A stretch of DNA of 64,000 bases from Palsa-601 sp963801185 (GTDB lineage Bacteria; Actinomycetota; Acidimicrobiia; Acidimicrobiales; Bog-793). Below the pieces are notes generated by a model. That model ran no database searches. It was not told the origin of the DNA and saw only the letters and a program-made list of their open reading frames with translations. Of this stretch, positions 63,711 through 64,000 are shown piece by piece (the first letter of the stretch is position 1; every line of letters begins with the position of its first letter). The stretch spans positions 2,046,001 through 2,110,000 of the forward strand of contig CAWDDW010000003.1 in the NCBI GenBank assembly GCA_963801185.1, in the 5' to 3' direction. The translations under genes were made by a program, and so were the position numbers.

Positions 63711-64000
63711 CAGTTGTCCCTCCCGGGAACCGAGTGACCGTGGAAGCCGACTTGCTCTTCTTCGGCCACCTTCGCAAGGACCTCGGCGTAGAGCGGCGAG
63801 CTCTCGAGGAGGTCGCTGTGGCGCCCATCGGCGACGACTCGGCCGTCGTCGAGCAGGACGACCCGGTCGGCCAAGCTGATGGTGGACAACCGGTGGGCGA
63901 CGATGAGCGTCGTGCGGCCGTGCATGAGCGTGCTGAGAGCGCGGTGGATCTGTTGCTCGACGTGCACGTCAATGGCGCTCGTGGCGTCGTCGAGGATGAG
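63710..64000 (-). CDS. Partner ABC exporter subunit, C-terminal end only
   Basis: The gene continues beyond the right edge of the window. The visible part is the end of an ATPase domain: LILDDATSAID, LIVAHRLSTISLADRVVLLDDG and RHSDLLESSPLYAEVL. The Walker B region ends with Asp-Asp (LDDATS) instead of the consensus Asp-Glu, typical of the degenerate site in heterodimeric exporters. Its stop overlaps the partner gene start. Confidence 0.88.
   Translation of the reverse strand, partial: LILDDATSAIDVHVEQQIHRALSTLMHGRTTLIVAHRLSTISLADRVVLLDDGRVVADGRHSDLLESSPLYAEVLAKVAEEEQVGFHGHSVPGRDN

Overview
This 64 kb window is high-GC chromosomal DNA, most likely from an uncultured actinobacterium of the Acidimicrobiia type. 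The evidence is a decaprenylphosphoryl-arabinose (DPA) gene set (ubiA-dprE1-dprE2), a PIG-L deacetylase of the mycothiol type, an F420-type luciferase-like oxidoreductase, a resuscitation-promoting-factor-like muralidase, a heme-copper oxidase operon with an extra cupredoxin, and many leaderless start codons preceded at 5-8 nt by a TANNNT -10 box. I saw no rRNA, tRNA, CRISPR array, transposase or phage gene. The placement at class level is inference.

Layout. 1-1.97 kb: oxidase operon on the minus strand (cupredoxin, coxB, start of the next subunit) with a good promoter. 2.1-5.2 kb: DPA precursor genes. 5.2-7.9 kb: phosphodiester-glycosidase-like and CapA-like surface proteins. 7.9-14.4 kb: a PAQR membrane protein, a two-component system and a tightly overlapping extracytosolic flavin redox operon (ferric-reductase-like flavocytochrome, FMN-binding protein, ApbE flavinyl transferase, b-type cytochrome-like membrane protein). 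14.4-19.4 kb: a cis-prenyltransferase and two large tandem glycine-rich secreted proteins with the 3' remnant of a third copy between them. 19.5-23.3 kb: iron(III) ABC transporter fbpABC behind two DtxR/IdeR-like boxes. 23.4-28.2 kb: small secreted protein, amidase, membrane-anchored cupredoxin, and an N-acylamino-acid racemase/GNAT pair. 28.2-34 kb: form II CO-dehydrogenase-like coxSLM with coxD and coxE. 34-35.5 kb: NfeD/SPFH pair. 35.5-46.3 kb: transporters, DUF2237, glycogen phosphorylase, malic enzyme, MarR and TetR regulators, fdhD. 46.4-53 kb: PIG-L deacetylase, membrane protein, aroA, glycerate kinase, tyrS, LLM oxidoreductase. 53-64 kb: a membrane-anchored propeller-like protein, an Rpf-like gene with a long leader, surE, aldose epimerase, L,D-transpeptidase, glnD and a heterodimeric ABC exporter.

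Sequence quality matters for every reader. Twelve genes, among them tyrS, coxM and the DPA prenyltransferase, are broken: 14 single-base frameshifts in eleven genes, several at homopolymers, and one in-frame stop at a probable Trp codon in a twelfth. Because essential genes are hit and the homology continues cleanly in the next frame, these are probably assembly or read errors rather than decay. I annotate such genes as single CDSs and give the break points.

How the genes fit together: cell-envelope work dominates (DPA, Z-prenyl diphosphate, CapA, the glycine-rich beta-helix-like proteins, Rpf, L,D-transpeptidase), alongside copper- and flavin-based electron transfer and iron uptake. The most promising system is the flavinylated redox operon coupled to its own two-component system at 8.6-14.4 kb.
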